The notes under the pieces are model-generated. The model had not been told where the DNA came from. It ran no database searches and was given only the letters and a program-made list of their open reading frames with translations. A stretch of DNA of 64,000 bases, taken from the NCBI GenBank assembly GCA_002409745.1, contig DHOU01000009.1, forward strand, positions 10,752 through 74,751, given 5' to 3'. How positions within the stretch are numbered: position 1 is the stretch's first letter; each line of letters opens with the position of its first letter. A program made the translations under genes and the position numbers. The stretch comes from Bacteroidales bacterium UBA5382. Its GTDB lineage: Bacteria; Bacteroidota; Bacteroidia; Bacteroidales; Dysgonomonadaceae. This document shows positions 1-7,794 of the stretch, in pieces.

Positions 1-144
1 TTTTGACATTTAACATTGGAAAGAGGAAAAGCGAAAGGCCAAGACAAAAGGCACGAAGATTACAGGGATAATCCTCAAAACATATCTATAATCCGACAAA
101 ATTAGAGTATGAAGCAGCATGATGACAGATTATGATTTAGCTAA

Positions 145-176
145 AAAAGGTGCAACATCATGGCGTTGCACCTTTT
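145..176. terminator. Bidirectional intrinsic terminator
   Basis: A perfect 12-bp inverted repeat (145-156 and 165-176, arm AAAAGGTGCAAC) has an 8-nt loop and T-rich sequence on both sides. It lies about 70 bases beyond the stop of the fimbrial operon's last gene, so it probably ends that operon and possibly a rightward transcript entering from the left. The remaining 1-144 shows no gene. Confidence 0.8.
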
Positions 177-248
177 ATTATTCAAATCTGCTGCACATAT
201 AAATGATCAATGAACGAACGAACTCTTTGACTCAATACTAAAATCCGA

Positions 249-2804
249 TTAATTAGTATTGATTCCGCGATATTCCGCTTCCTCGAAAGCCCAAGCCATA
301 AAATTTCCGAAAATATGGGAATTATAGACCGTCGTCGCATACACGCCGGTTCCATAACCCGTATTGGGAACAGGGTTATATGATTCATCCACTCCAAAGG
401 GATAAGCATTCGTATTGGTGCGGTCACCTTTAATATCCCCCGAATTAGCTAAAAATCCTCCGTCCCCGGCAAACACAAGGTTATATTCCCGATGACGGAA
501 CAAAGTTAATTCGGTATAAGAAGTTGTTGCCCCCACCCTGTTGGCATCGGTGTAAGCATATACTTTATCCGCAGGGATACCCGCATACGTTGTAGTAGCG
601 GAGTAATCCTCTTCCCATGCTTTTCCCCGATAATCTCCAAAAGGCCCATGGGTGAGCGGATCGTCGATATCCGCCAATGCATAGGCAGCTCCTCCCTGGT
701 TACGCAATACATAAGTAATACCGGCCCCCGGGAATACAAGGGAGAAGAGATTGAGAGGCGAATCATTTTCAATGAAAGCAAAGACTATTCCTCCGTCTTG
801 AAGATACTGAAATAAAATAGCAGCCCTACCGGCATCTAGAGTATAATTATATCCGATTACCACGATATCCGGCTTTGCATTGATGGCTGTTGTAAGCGTC
901 GCGGTATTCGAACTACTTAGAGCCGTATAGTAAATCTCCTCAACTTTGACAATACTGTTTTCCAGTAGCCCGAAGTTGGCGGCGGCTTCCATCATTCCGC
1001 GGGAAGAACCTCCCTCCAGGTAATATCCATGATTATTTCCCGTTCCCAAACATAAAATGTTTTTAGCGGAAAAGGCCGGCTGAATACGCGTCTGGCAGGT
1101 CGTTTGGTCATAATTATTGGCGGAAATGGTCAAAGCTTTGGGGTTCCGGTTATTTACCGTTCCCGCGCCCTGAAGGGTAACTTGCTGCCGGAGGGCGGTA
1201 ATCGTCCCCGTGCCACTGAAGGAAATTCCATCCACTGTATTCGTACTCAACTCATAATCATATCCGAATACCGATTTATCGGCGCTCACGAGGGTCAAGG
1301 TGATGGTGTGCCCGGCATTCAACGTGAGATTATCGGTATATACTCCGTTAACCTTTACCGAATTGCAGTCGATATAGAAATTTCCCCGGAGGAAATTCTG
1401 CACCACTTTTACCCGCAAAGTGAACGAACCCGCCTGGATGGAAAAGTATTCTTCCAGGTAAGCCTGCGTATCGTTTATATTGTTAGCCGTAACGTTAATG
1501 ACCTTATTATTATAATCCAAATCGGCCATAAAATGGGCCTGTGATGTATTTTCCCACTGAATGGCAACATCCTCTGCCGGCAGATTGGTCTCGAAAGTGA
1601 TGGCGCCCGCGCTCCCGGCGGTGTGGCTAAGGGTAACTTCCCTTCGGTCGATTCCGAAGTAATACTTACCCTCGACATGCATTTCGAGAATGGACTCATC
1701 CCATGGAATGACATTCGTGACGATATTCGAAGGAATGGAGTTCAATGCATCTTCAGGATTCGTAAAACCGGGTCCGGTTACGTCCTTTACATTCATCCGG
1801 TAACGGTGGTTACGGAGAATATCCAGATAGTTAAGAATTTTTCCGTCATTATCATATACGGCGAAATCGATTCGATAGTAGGAAACATCCGTCGTGTTGC
1901 CTGCGCCGTAATAACCTCCGATTACGATACACGGAGCATTGTCCATGTCGGTTCCCTTATTGGCTTCCGGAAGATATATTTCGCGAATATAACTATCGGC
2001 AGCCGTTGTCAATTCATACACCAGGGGAGCGGTGTCGGCATTAGGCGTTGCGTCCGCCGGAATGGTCGGCGCCGTCACGCTTCCGTTGGAATACACCGCT
2101 TTGTCAGGAGCCATATGTCCCTTATCGAGGGTACGGTACACCCTCACACTCTTCAGCTTAAAATTAGCCAATCCCAAAACAGATTCGAAGGTTTCGGGAG
2201 TATCTTCGAAATTTAACCCGATATCTACCCGGGCTATGGCGCGAAGTAAACGAATCGTTTGTTCGGGAGTGTTTTCTTTCACCTCGATCGGTTCATCAAT
2301 CTCGCCCCACATGGGGAAAGGGGTGAAATCATCCGAACTTGCAGCATTCCATTTACCATGATTTTCAAAGATGATTTCCTTCAAGACATCTTCCTTTGTT
2401 TTTCCTTCGGATACGGGCATGGGAACCGCAGAATTCGCCACGATGACAATTCGGTATTTCACGGCGTCTTGGCTTCGAACCAGTTTAACGGTCAGATTAT
2501 TGCCGGTTCGTTCGGTAATGGGGGCGATATAGTCGAAAACTTCCGAATTATCAGCCTCTACTTTAAAAACCATAACGTAAAGTCCGTCGTTTCCTATGGC
2601 GCTTTCATGGGCTCCGGAGATAGCCCGGAGAGGGATAGCGTTTACCGGCACCTTTAAGTAAATCTTCATATATCCTTCTGTAACCGTCTTATCCGGATCG
2701 GTTCCGGGAAACAGTTCATCATGGGTACATGAAAAAAAATTGCCGGATACTGCCGATAAGAGTAAAAAACACAGGAGCCTTTCTATATATAAATTTACTT
2801 TCAT
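249..2804 (-). CDS. Fimbrial tip/accessory lipoprotein with C-terminal Rossmann-like domain
   Basis: This 851-residue surface lipoprotein is the last gene of the fimbrial operon. The ATG at 2804 is preferred over the upstream TTG at 2816 because it places a signal peptide with a lipobox (FFSC, Cys26) right at the N-terminus. Residues about 45-385 look like the fimbrillin fold of FimA/Mfa-type minor subunits; they include the segment ILRNHRYRMNV that precedes the second half of these proteins. The middle has two beta-rich Ig/BACON-like stretches. The last 270 residues differ: alternating hydrophobic strands and helices (PDIVVIGYN, YLQDGGIVFAF, YNLVFAGDGGF) suggest a flavodoxin/ThuA-like alpha/beta domain. 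Its position after the Mfa2-type anchor gene suggests a tip or accessory subunit. It may belong to the DUF4906-containing fimbrial proteins, but I cannot confirm this. Confidence 0.65.
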   Translation of the reverse strand: MKVNLYIERLLCFLLLSAVSGNFFSCTHDELFPGTDPDKTVTEGYMKIYLKVPVNAIPLRAISGAHESAIGNDGLYVMVFKVEADNSEVFDYIAPITERTGNNLTVKLVRSQDAVKYRIVIVANSAVPMPVSEGKTKEDVLKEIIFENHGKWNAASSDDFTPFPMWGEIDEPIEVKENTPEQTIRLLRAIARVDIGLNFEDTPETFESVLGLANFKLKSVRVYRTLDKGHMAPDKAVYSNGSVTAPTIPADATPNADTAPLVYELTTAADSYIREIYLPEANKGTDMDNAPCIVIGGYYGAGNTTDVSYYRIDFAVYDNDGKILNYLDILRNHRYRMNVKDVTGPGFTNPEDALNSIPSNIVTNVIPWDESILEMHVEGKYYFGIDRREVTLSHTAGSAGAITFETNLPAEDVAIQWENTSQAHFMADLDYNNKVINVTANNINDTQAYLEEYFSIQAGSFTLRVKVVQNFLRGNFYIDCNSVKVNGVYTDNLTLNAGHTITLTLVSADKSVFGYDYELSTNTVDGISFSGTGTITALRQQVTLQGAGTVNNRNPKALTISANNYDQTTCQTRIQPAFSAKNILCLGTGNNHGYYLEGGSSRGMMEAAANFGLLENSIVKVEEIYYTALSSSNTATLTTAINAKPDIVVIGYNYTLDAGRAAILFQYLQDGGIVFAFIENDSPLNLFSLVFPGAGITYVLRNQGGAAYALADIDDPLTHGPFGDYRGKAWEEDYSATTTYAGIPADKVYAYTDANRVGATTSYTELTLFRHREYNLVFAGDGGFLANSGDIKGDRTNTNAYPFGVDESYNPVPNTGYGTGVYATTVYNSHIFGNFMAWAFEEAEYRGINTN

Positions 2805-2819
2805 CTTAAATTGCAATAA

Positions 2820-3839
2820 TTACATTCCGAGTTCCAAATCATTGATCACCCAACCGTTGATAATTATCGTATTCTGCATCCAAAGGTTCTCCTCCGCGTC
2901 CAGAAACAAGGTGATCACATATTCATCCTGCCGGTCTAAATATTCCTGTAAACTCCACGCCTGCTTATGCCCTTCCATTTCCGTAAGCGACAAAAACCAG
3001 GGCAGATTCAAACGAATGATTTCTTTGCCGTTTTTCTTACCGGAAATCACGAGCCGGGGATTATGGGATTCAATCAAGCGGGAAGTATTCAGTTCTACCA
3101 CAGCAGCACGGTCGATTTCTTCCGGAGGAAGTGTTTCGGAAGCGTCGGGCAATACATTGGCGGCATAATAGGGCCGGTAGGTGATGGCTTCATCGGGAAG
3201 AATGCCGTAATCATAATTAATGTGTCCATTGCCGGCGTCATCGATAATGCTGAAAACATAGTCCTCCACATCGAGGGCAGTTCCACCCAAATAAGGAAGC
3301 AACACAACCCTCAACCTACGGGTTACTTTTTTCAAATCGATCGTAACCGGGTGTATTCCTTCCACATTATTTATATTCACTTCGGTTACGCCTACGAGTA
3401 AATTATTCAACTCTTGTTGCTGAATACCGGATTCCCTTTTCAAATAATAACTCAGGTCATCCAGAAAAGATGTTCCAACCGTCAGTCGGGGTATATTGAA
3501 ATAAGCTTTATCCTCTTTTATGTCGGTACTTTGCGCCCATGCTACAAACCGGTAGTTTCCCGCTTTCAAATCGTCTGTTTGCATTTGGAATCCGTCGGAA
3601 AGCCGATTTTCTTCACTTACGTGTTTTGCGACCAGCAATCCGTCTTCATCGAATACATACAGGGCCACTTGATCAGCCTGCTGTTCAAAAGCATTGGACG
3701 AAAGCATATTGTAACTATAATTAAAACTCACATCGACCCGGCAATCCATAATTTTATCATCAATACACGACGGGATTGCCAATACAACAGCTAAAAATAG
3801 TAATACAGGCCGACACGTTATTTTTCGGGTCCGATCCAT
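2820..3839 (-). CDS. FimB/Mfa2-family fimbrial anchor lipoprotein
   Basis: A 339-residue lipoprotein of the FimB/Mfa2 family, which caps the base of the fimbria, ties it to the outer membrane and limits its length. Its signal peptide ends in the lipobox AIPSC (Cys25). Family features are the strand pattern near residues 30-110 (VALYVFDEDGLLV, GNYRFVAWAQ), the middle VTIDLKKVTRRLRVVL and the C-terminal IIINGW segment. It follows the Mfa1-like gene after 117 bases that hold a hairpin, and its stop is 15 bases from the start of the tip gene. It is therefore cotranscribed, perhaps at a lower level than the stalk gene. Confidence 0.85.
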   Translation of the reverse strand: MDRTRKITCRPVLLFLAVVLAIPSCIDDKIMDCRVDVSFNYSYNMLSSNAFEQQADQVALYVFDEDGLLVAKHVSEENRLSDGFQMQTDDLKAGNYRFVAWAQSTDIKEDKAYFNIPRLTVGTSFLDDLSYYLKRESGIQQQELNNLLVGVTEVNINNVEGIHPVTIDLKKVTRRLRVVLLPYLGGTALDVEDYVFSIIDDAGNGHINYDYGILPDEAITYRPYYAANVLPDASETLPPEEIDRAAVVELNTSRLIESHNPRLVISGKKNGKEIIRLNLPWFLSLTEMEGHKQAWSLQEYLDRQDEYVITLFLDAEENLWMQNTIIINGWVINDLELGM

Positions 3840-3892
3840 AGCGAATATTTTTTTGTTTTATCCTTCTTTTTTTAACCGGCAAGAACAAAAAG

Positions 3893-3939
3893 AAGAGTGA
3901 AGCATGAATAACTCCTTGTGGAATGCAAGCTCCACTCTT
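3893..3939 (-). terminator. Hairpin between stalk and anchor genes, possible attenuator
   Basis: AAGAGTG (3893-3899) pairs with CACTCTT (3933-3939), with an inner GCAT/ATGC pair. On the minus strand the stem is followed by a T-rich stretch (CTTTTTG). It lies just after the stop of the Mfa1-like gene and before the anchor gene. A leaky terminator here would make much stalk subunit and little anchor and tip. Confidence 0.5.
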
Positions 3940-3956
3940 TCCCGGCAAACAAAAGA

Positions 3957-5408
3957 TCAGAATTTAATATCGATTGTATTAATAATCCACGGATTAACCG
4001 TTACGCTTACTTGAATGTACGCTTCTTCCTTGTCAATCGGGGGATTACCCGGTTCTCCGGGTTGGCTCGGATCTACCGTACCTCCGCCGGGAACATCCTC
4101 TCCCAAGTCGCTAATAGAAGAAATTTTGAGTTTATAAACCGAATTGCGGAACACGCCGTAATAATCCGATCCGTTATATTGATGAGTGGTGTTCGGATCG
4201 AGAATAAAATACGTATAGTACATCACTCCGTTCTCATAAACTTGAATTCCAAGGCCGCGCAATTGAGGTATGCTATAGGTGGAGAGATCGACACCTGAAA
4301 AATCAGGAAGCGCATTTATTATAGTTAAAGTTGCATAGACTTGCTCCCTATACTTGTAGAAAGTAGGCGCATTAGCCCCGCTTTTCTTTGCCTGCACCTT
4401 ATAAATCACTCCGGTCGTTTCCCCCCGTCCGGATGTGATCTTGTTGGAAGCGCCGTAAAACGATAGGGTCGGACGGTTCTCCGTAGTATAAACAGGCCCT
4501 AGACCGTACGTGATTGTCGGACTATCCTTGGTTAAATCCGTCATTGCAGTAACATTTCCGGTACCGGCATCTTTTGTCAATTGGGTATAAGTACTGATGT
4601 TATTAAAATACTGATCGGAAACCAACTCCGTACCGCCGGGAAACAGCGGGGTGGATAACACATTGTCATCCGCCAAAGGATTAAGGGCTCCATTGGGATT
4701 GGCGCTATTCCATTGTTGAACCAGATTAAACTGTTTATTTCCGTTCAAAAGTACAAAGCCGGTAATATCTACCGCATCGAGCAAAGCTGTCTTGGCCGTA
4801 AGGTCGGTAATCACCGGAGCATTGGCGGTATAACCGGTCGGATCCTCGATTTTCGCAGCAACACGATCCACATAAATCGTCGCTTGGGCAGGATTGTTAA
4901 CCGTGTTGGCGGCCGAAACGGTTGTTTGGACACCGGCATGAACCGTATTCGGATTGTGTTGGTTAACCATGAAAAATTTGCCGCTTTTATATCCGGGGGA
5001 GGCCTCTTGAGCCGTAACGCCGGAAATAACTCGATCAATGTTCGTTGTCGCAGCTAAATCGGCCGTAGCGATCGGACAATTCACCAGTACATACAAGTAG
5101 TATGTCCCCAGCGATATCTGAAACTTATCCGTTGTCCCCGATGATATACTGGGTGTTGCAACATGCTGGATAACACCGGCACTATTGGCGAATACCACCG
5201 TCACATCATCAATGACGCTTTCCGCCGGAAGTCCGGGTTCGGTAGGAGTTCCGGTCGTTCGAGCGCCCGGAGGGTTACTTACTGTCAGGGTTATATATCC
5301 CTGCAATGCTTCGTTGGAATCCGTTTGTTTCAGATCCTCTTTGCTGCATGCCGAAAGGACGAATAATGTCGCTAAGGCTGCCCAAAAAAAGTAATTGCTG
5401 ATTTTCAT
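3957..5408 (-). CDS. Mfa1-family major fimbrial subunit
   Basis: The polymerising stalk subunit, 483 residues. It is exported as a lipoprotein (LSAC, Cys21) and carries the N-terminal strand region that in related fimbrillins is trimmed by an Arg/Lys-specific protease; an Arg is present at residue 50 (PPGAR). The C-terminal VSVTVNPWIINTIDIKF resembles the C-terminal donor strand region of Mfa1-type subunits. Upstream come the DUF3868 and DUF3575 genes, downstream the anchor and tip genes, the order expected for a complete Mfa-type locus. Confidence 0.88.
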   Translation of the reverse strand: MKISNYFFWAALATLFVLSACSKEDLKQTDSNEALQGYITLTVSNPPGARTTGTPTEPGLPAESVIDDVTVVFANSAGVIQHVATPSISSGTTDKFQISLGTYYLYVLVNCPIATADLAATTNIDRVISGVTAQEASPGYKSGKFFMVNQHNPNTVHAGVQTTVSAANTVNNPAQATIYVDRVAAKIEDPTGYTANAPVITDLTAKTALLDAVDITGFVLLNGNKQFNLVQQWNSANPNGALNPLADDNVLSTPLFPGGTELVSDQYFNNISTYTQLTKDAGTGNVTAMTDLTKDSPTITYGLGPVYTTENRPTLSFYGASNKITSGRGETTGVIYKVQAKKSGANAPTFYKYREQVYATLTIINALPDFSGVDLSTYSIPQLRGLGIQVYENGVMYYTYFILDPNTTHQYNGSDYYGVFRNSVYKLKISSISDLGEDVPGGGTVDPSQPGEPGNPPIDKEEAYIQVSVTVNPWIINTIDIKF

Positions 5409-5501
5409 AACGCAAAAAATTTTAATGTAATATACCTGTTAATTATATAGTATTAAAAAACTTATATTGTCATACGGTCTTTCATTGATGGAAATGCTCC
5501 A

Positions 5502-6557
5502 TTATTCTTTTATCAAATACGTAACCTTGTATTCGGTGCGTCTCAACAGGGGGAAAATATCCTTTTTCAATATCCGGTATACCCGTCCTCCATCAAGTTC
5601 CGTCAAGCGTTTTTTTCGCCACTCAGAGTTTTCGTTACGATGAATGATACCGATTATTTCGTCTTTGCGAAAGACATTCTCCTGTTCGACCAATCGGGCA
5701 AATCCGTCCCAATCTTCGGCGACATGAGCGATGAGAAGCTGCCCGGGCGATAAATTCAAGTCGAAAAAAACAGAAATATAATCTGCCAGCGCCTGCGCCC
5801 TCTCGCGGGACAATTTTTCGTTAAGAGCATAAGATCCATCAAGGGAAGCATAGCCGGTGAGTGCAATCTCAATAATTTGGGCATGATCGATTTTTTCAAT
5901 TTGACGGATGGATGCGTTTATTTTAGCTAATTCATATTTATTCCTCCCGAAATTAATATCCAGCATCGAACTCCCTACAGGAAAATCGATATATGCCTTA
6001 CCCGCTTTTTCCACCCGTTTTTCGGACTTCATCTTTACGGCCGCTTCTTCCGGTACCGGAAACACGGCCACCGGTTCATCGGCAATAACCAACGTTCCCA
6101 ATTCGATAATTTCCCGGGAGAAATCGCCGCATTTCCACACGGTTTGTTCAACATAAAGATTTGCATTCTTCATCCACTCGCGGTAGGATAGCTGTGTATC
6201 GAAAGGAGAAACAATATTTCTTTCCTTTCCCGTGTTTATCAGGAAGGGTTTGTCGGCTGCCGTTTTATGCCCGTGCAAGGCTATCCACCGGTCGTAGGTT
6301 CGTCGGCGATCCGTTCCGTTGATAACGACAGGTTGGAAGTAATAAAGGCTGTCTCCGTTTTTCAGGAAGGGATTCAGGAAAACAGACTGGCAACTTGCGA
6401 TGAGGATTGTGTTTACCAAAACGGTATAATCTGCATTTACGTACGGGCCGTTCTTTTCAAGCACATCAAGTTGAATATCGACGGCTTTATGCTGTTGGGC
6501 TGTAGCAATACTTCCCAGGGATACAAGCATGAGGAGTATTATATTGATTTTTTTCAT
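5502..6557 (-). CDS. DUF3868 / OmpA-like periplasmic protein of the fimbrial locus
   Basis: A 351-residue protein with a cleavable signal peptide ending in TAQ (about residue 21). Residues about 20-170 match the DUF3868 type found in Bacteroidales fimbrial operons. Residues about 195-300 hold an OmpA-like peptidoglycan-associating domain (TGYASLDG, then N-x2-LS-x2-RAQALADYI). The C-terminus has a second conserved stretch with a run of Arg/Lys. It lies 8 bases after the DUF3575 gene. The pair may link the fimbrial assembly site to the cell wall; this role is inferred from context. Confidence 0.82.
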   Translation of the reverse strand: MKKINIILLMLVSLGSIATAQQHKAVDIQLDVLEKNGPYVNADYTVLVNTILIASCQSVFLNPFLKNGDSLYYFQPVVINGTDRRRTYDRWIALHGHKTAADKPFLINTGKERNIVSPFDTQLSYREWMKNANLYVEQTVWKCGDFSREIIELGTLVIADEPVAVFPVPEEAAVKMKSEKRVEKAGKAYIDFPVGSSMLDINFGRNKYELAKINASIRQIEKIDHAQIIEIALTGYASLDGSYALNEKLSRERAQALADYISVFFDLNLSPGQLLIAHVAEDWDGFARLVEQENVFRKDEIIGIIHRNENSEWRKKRLTELDGGRVYRILKKDIFPLLRRTEYKVTYLIKE

Positions 6558-6565
6558 AACCGGTA

Positions 6566-7177
6566 TTATTTAATAATATATATTAAAGAAACAGCGAGTT
6601 TAGTCGGTCCGAAATAATGCTTGTCGTTGTCGTATAATTCTTTGGTGCATGTATTGCATTGACGGCTATAGGCCGTATAATCGAAATACACATAACCAAG
6701 TCCCAGTGTAGCTTCAAGATTCCATCGGGGGGACAGATACCATTGATATCCATAACCGATACCGGCTCCATATAGATTTCCCTGATATCTGGTTGATTCG
6801 TTTTTTTTGGAAGTGAGGAACGGAAAATGGATTCCTCCTGCATTATATCGGACATAAAGTCCATGGATTCCCAAAAAGTGCCCGTTGAAAGGTTCGCAAA
6901 ACCAGTACCGAATCTCCGGCTGCACCAACAGATGTTTGAACTTCTTATTTCTCCTGAATGTCCATGGATTATAGTTAACCGAAAAATCCATCGTATATTG
7001 TCGTCCCGTCTTAAACTCCAGTCCGAGGTTGAGCGTGGAGGTGAGATCGTACAACAAATTTGTTTTTAGTCCCATACTTGCCGATGGAAATGGCACATTG
7101 TCTGTTGTAACGGACTGCCCATCTAAATCGGCAAAACCGAGAAATAAGAATAATAGGATAAATATACAAGTTTTCAT
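6566..7177 (-). CDS. DUF3575 outer-membrane protein, first gene of the fimbrial operon
   Basis: A 203-residue predicted outer-membrane beta-barrel. A short signal peptide (about 20 residues) is followed by alternating amphipathic strands (GLKTNLLYDLTSTLNLGLEF, MDFSVNYNPWTF, LVQPEIRYWF, GAGIGYGYQWYLS) typical of the DUF3575 family, which regularly precedes DUF3868 and Mfa-type genes. It contains a CNTC cysteine pair near residue 168, which is unusual in such a barrel. A precise biochemical role is not known to me. Upstream, only a weak promoter candidate is visible: ATTG, 20 bases, then GATCTTTG at 7285-7316 on the minus strand. Confidence 0.8.
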   Translation of the reverse strand: MKTCIFILLFLFLGFADLDGQSVTTDNVPFPSASMGLKTNLLYDLTSTLNLGLEFKTGRQYTMDFSVNYNPWTFRRNKKFKHLLVQPEIRYWFCEPFNGHFLGIHGLYVRYNAGGIHFPFLTSKKNESTRYQGNLYGAGIGYGYQWYLSPRWNLEATLGLGYVYFDYTAYSRQCNTCTKELYDNDKHYFGPTKLAVSLIYIIK

Positions 7178-7401
7178 AAAGTATATTTGTTGATGTCATG
7201 TAAAAAAATTCAGCGGCTTTGGAAAATATGCCACTGCCCCTTAATTCTAAAATGATTCCTTAAAAAGGAACTGAAATAGGATGTCAAAGATCAAAACGGA
7301 TAGCAGAAAAGTCAATAATATTTACAAACAATTGACTAAAAATTGCTAATATTTTAATATTACAAAGGAAACGTATCTTTATCTTAAAACCTAATTTCAT
7401 C

Positions 7402-7458
7402 TAGTTAATAATAATTAAAACAGACATAATATATGGATTTAGTTAATAAAACAGACAT
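7402..7458. repeat. Imperfect direct repeat upstream of the fimbrial operon
   Basis: TAGTTAATAA followed by AAACAGACAT occurs at 7440-7458, and again at 7402-7426 with six extra bases in the middle. The copies are 38 bases apart in pure intergenic DNA, so they could be regulator-binding repeats for the fimbrial operon. Confidence 0.5.
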
Positions 7459-7527
7459 TTTTACGGTTTAAAATGAATGGGAATAATCTCTTTGATTAGT
7501 TTGACGGTGTTTTTAATGATAAAAACT

Positions 7528-7570
7528 GTAAAATCGAGGGCGCCACTGAAAGCGGCACCCTCGATTTTAC
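7528..7570 (-). terminator. Intrinsic terminator downstream of the P-type ATPase gene
   Basis: A perfect 13-bp inverted repeat (arm GTAAAATCGAGGG, 7528-7540 with 7558-7570), extended by three more pairs inside. On the minus strand it is followed by AGTTTTTATC. It lies 225 bases past the ATPase stop and before the fimbrial promoter region, so it probably insulates the two units. Confidence 0.75.
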
Positions 7571-7794
7571 AAAGAATGAATAATGCGGGGATAACCCCAC
7601 GTCAAAACTCCGGAACTTCGGATATGGAAGAAGTTTTTCCGAACGGCCACTACAGTTGTTGTGTGGAGACTTCTAAATCCTTCGCAACACGCATCCATAA
7701 AAGTAAACAGGTAATAATAGTCACCCTGCTTAGAACTAGATGACGGCTCATAAGCCATGCCGTTAATTTTTTGGTCGCCCTCTATTTATCCGAA

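Larger units (their letters stand above)
7178..7794. other. Intergenic region upstream of the fimbrial operon
   Basis: About 617 AT-rich bases with no convincing gene. It holds a near-duplicate direct repeat (7402-7426 and 7440-7458), a weak minus-strand promoter candidate at 7285-7316 and the terminator at 7528-7570. A 63-codon minus-strand frame at 7567-7758 has no recognisable family features. Confidence 0.6.

Noticed and set aside
7178..7480. Invertible fimbrial promoter
   Set aside because: No inverted repeat pair flanking a promoter-sized segment was found and no recombinase gene is in the window.
7567..7758. 63-codon minus-strand frame downstream of the ATPase
   Set aside because: No family features and it runs through the arm of a terminator at its end; likely chance.
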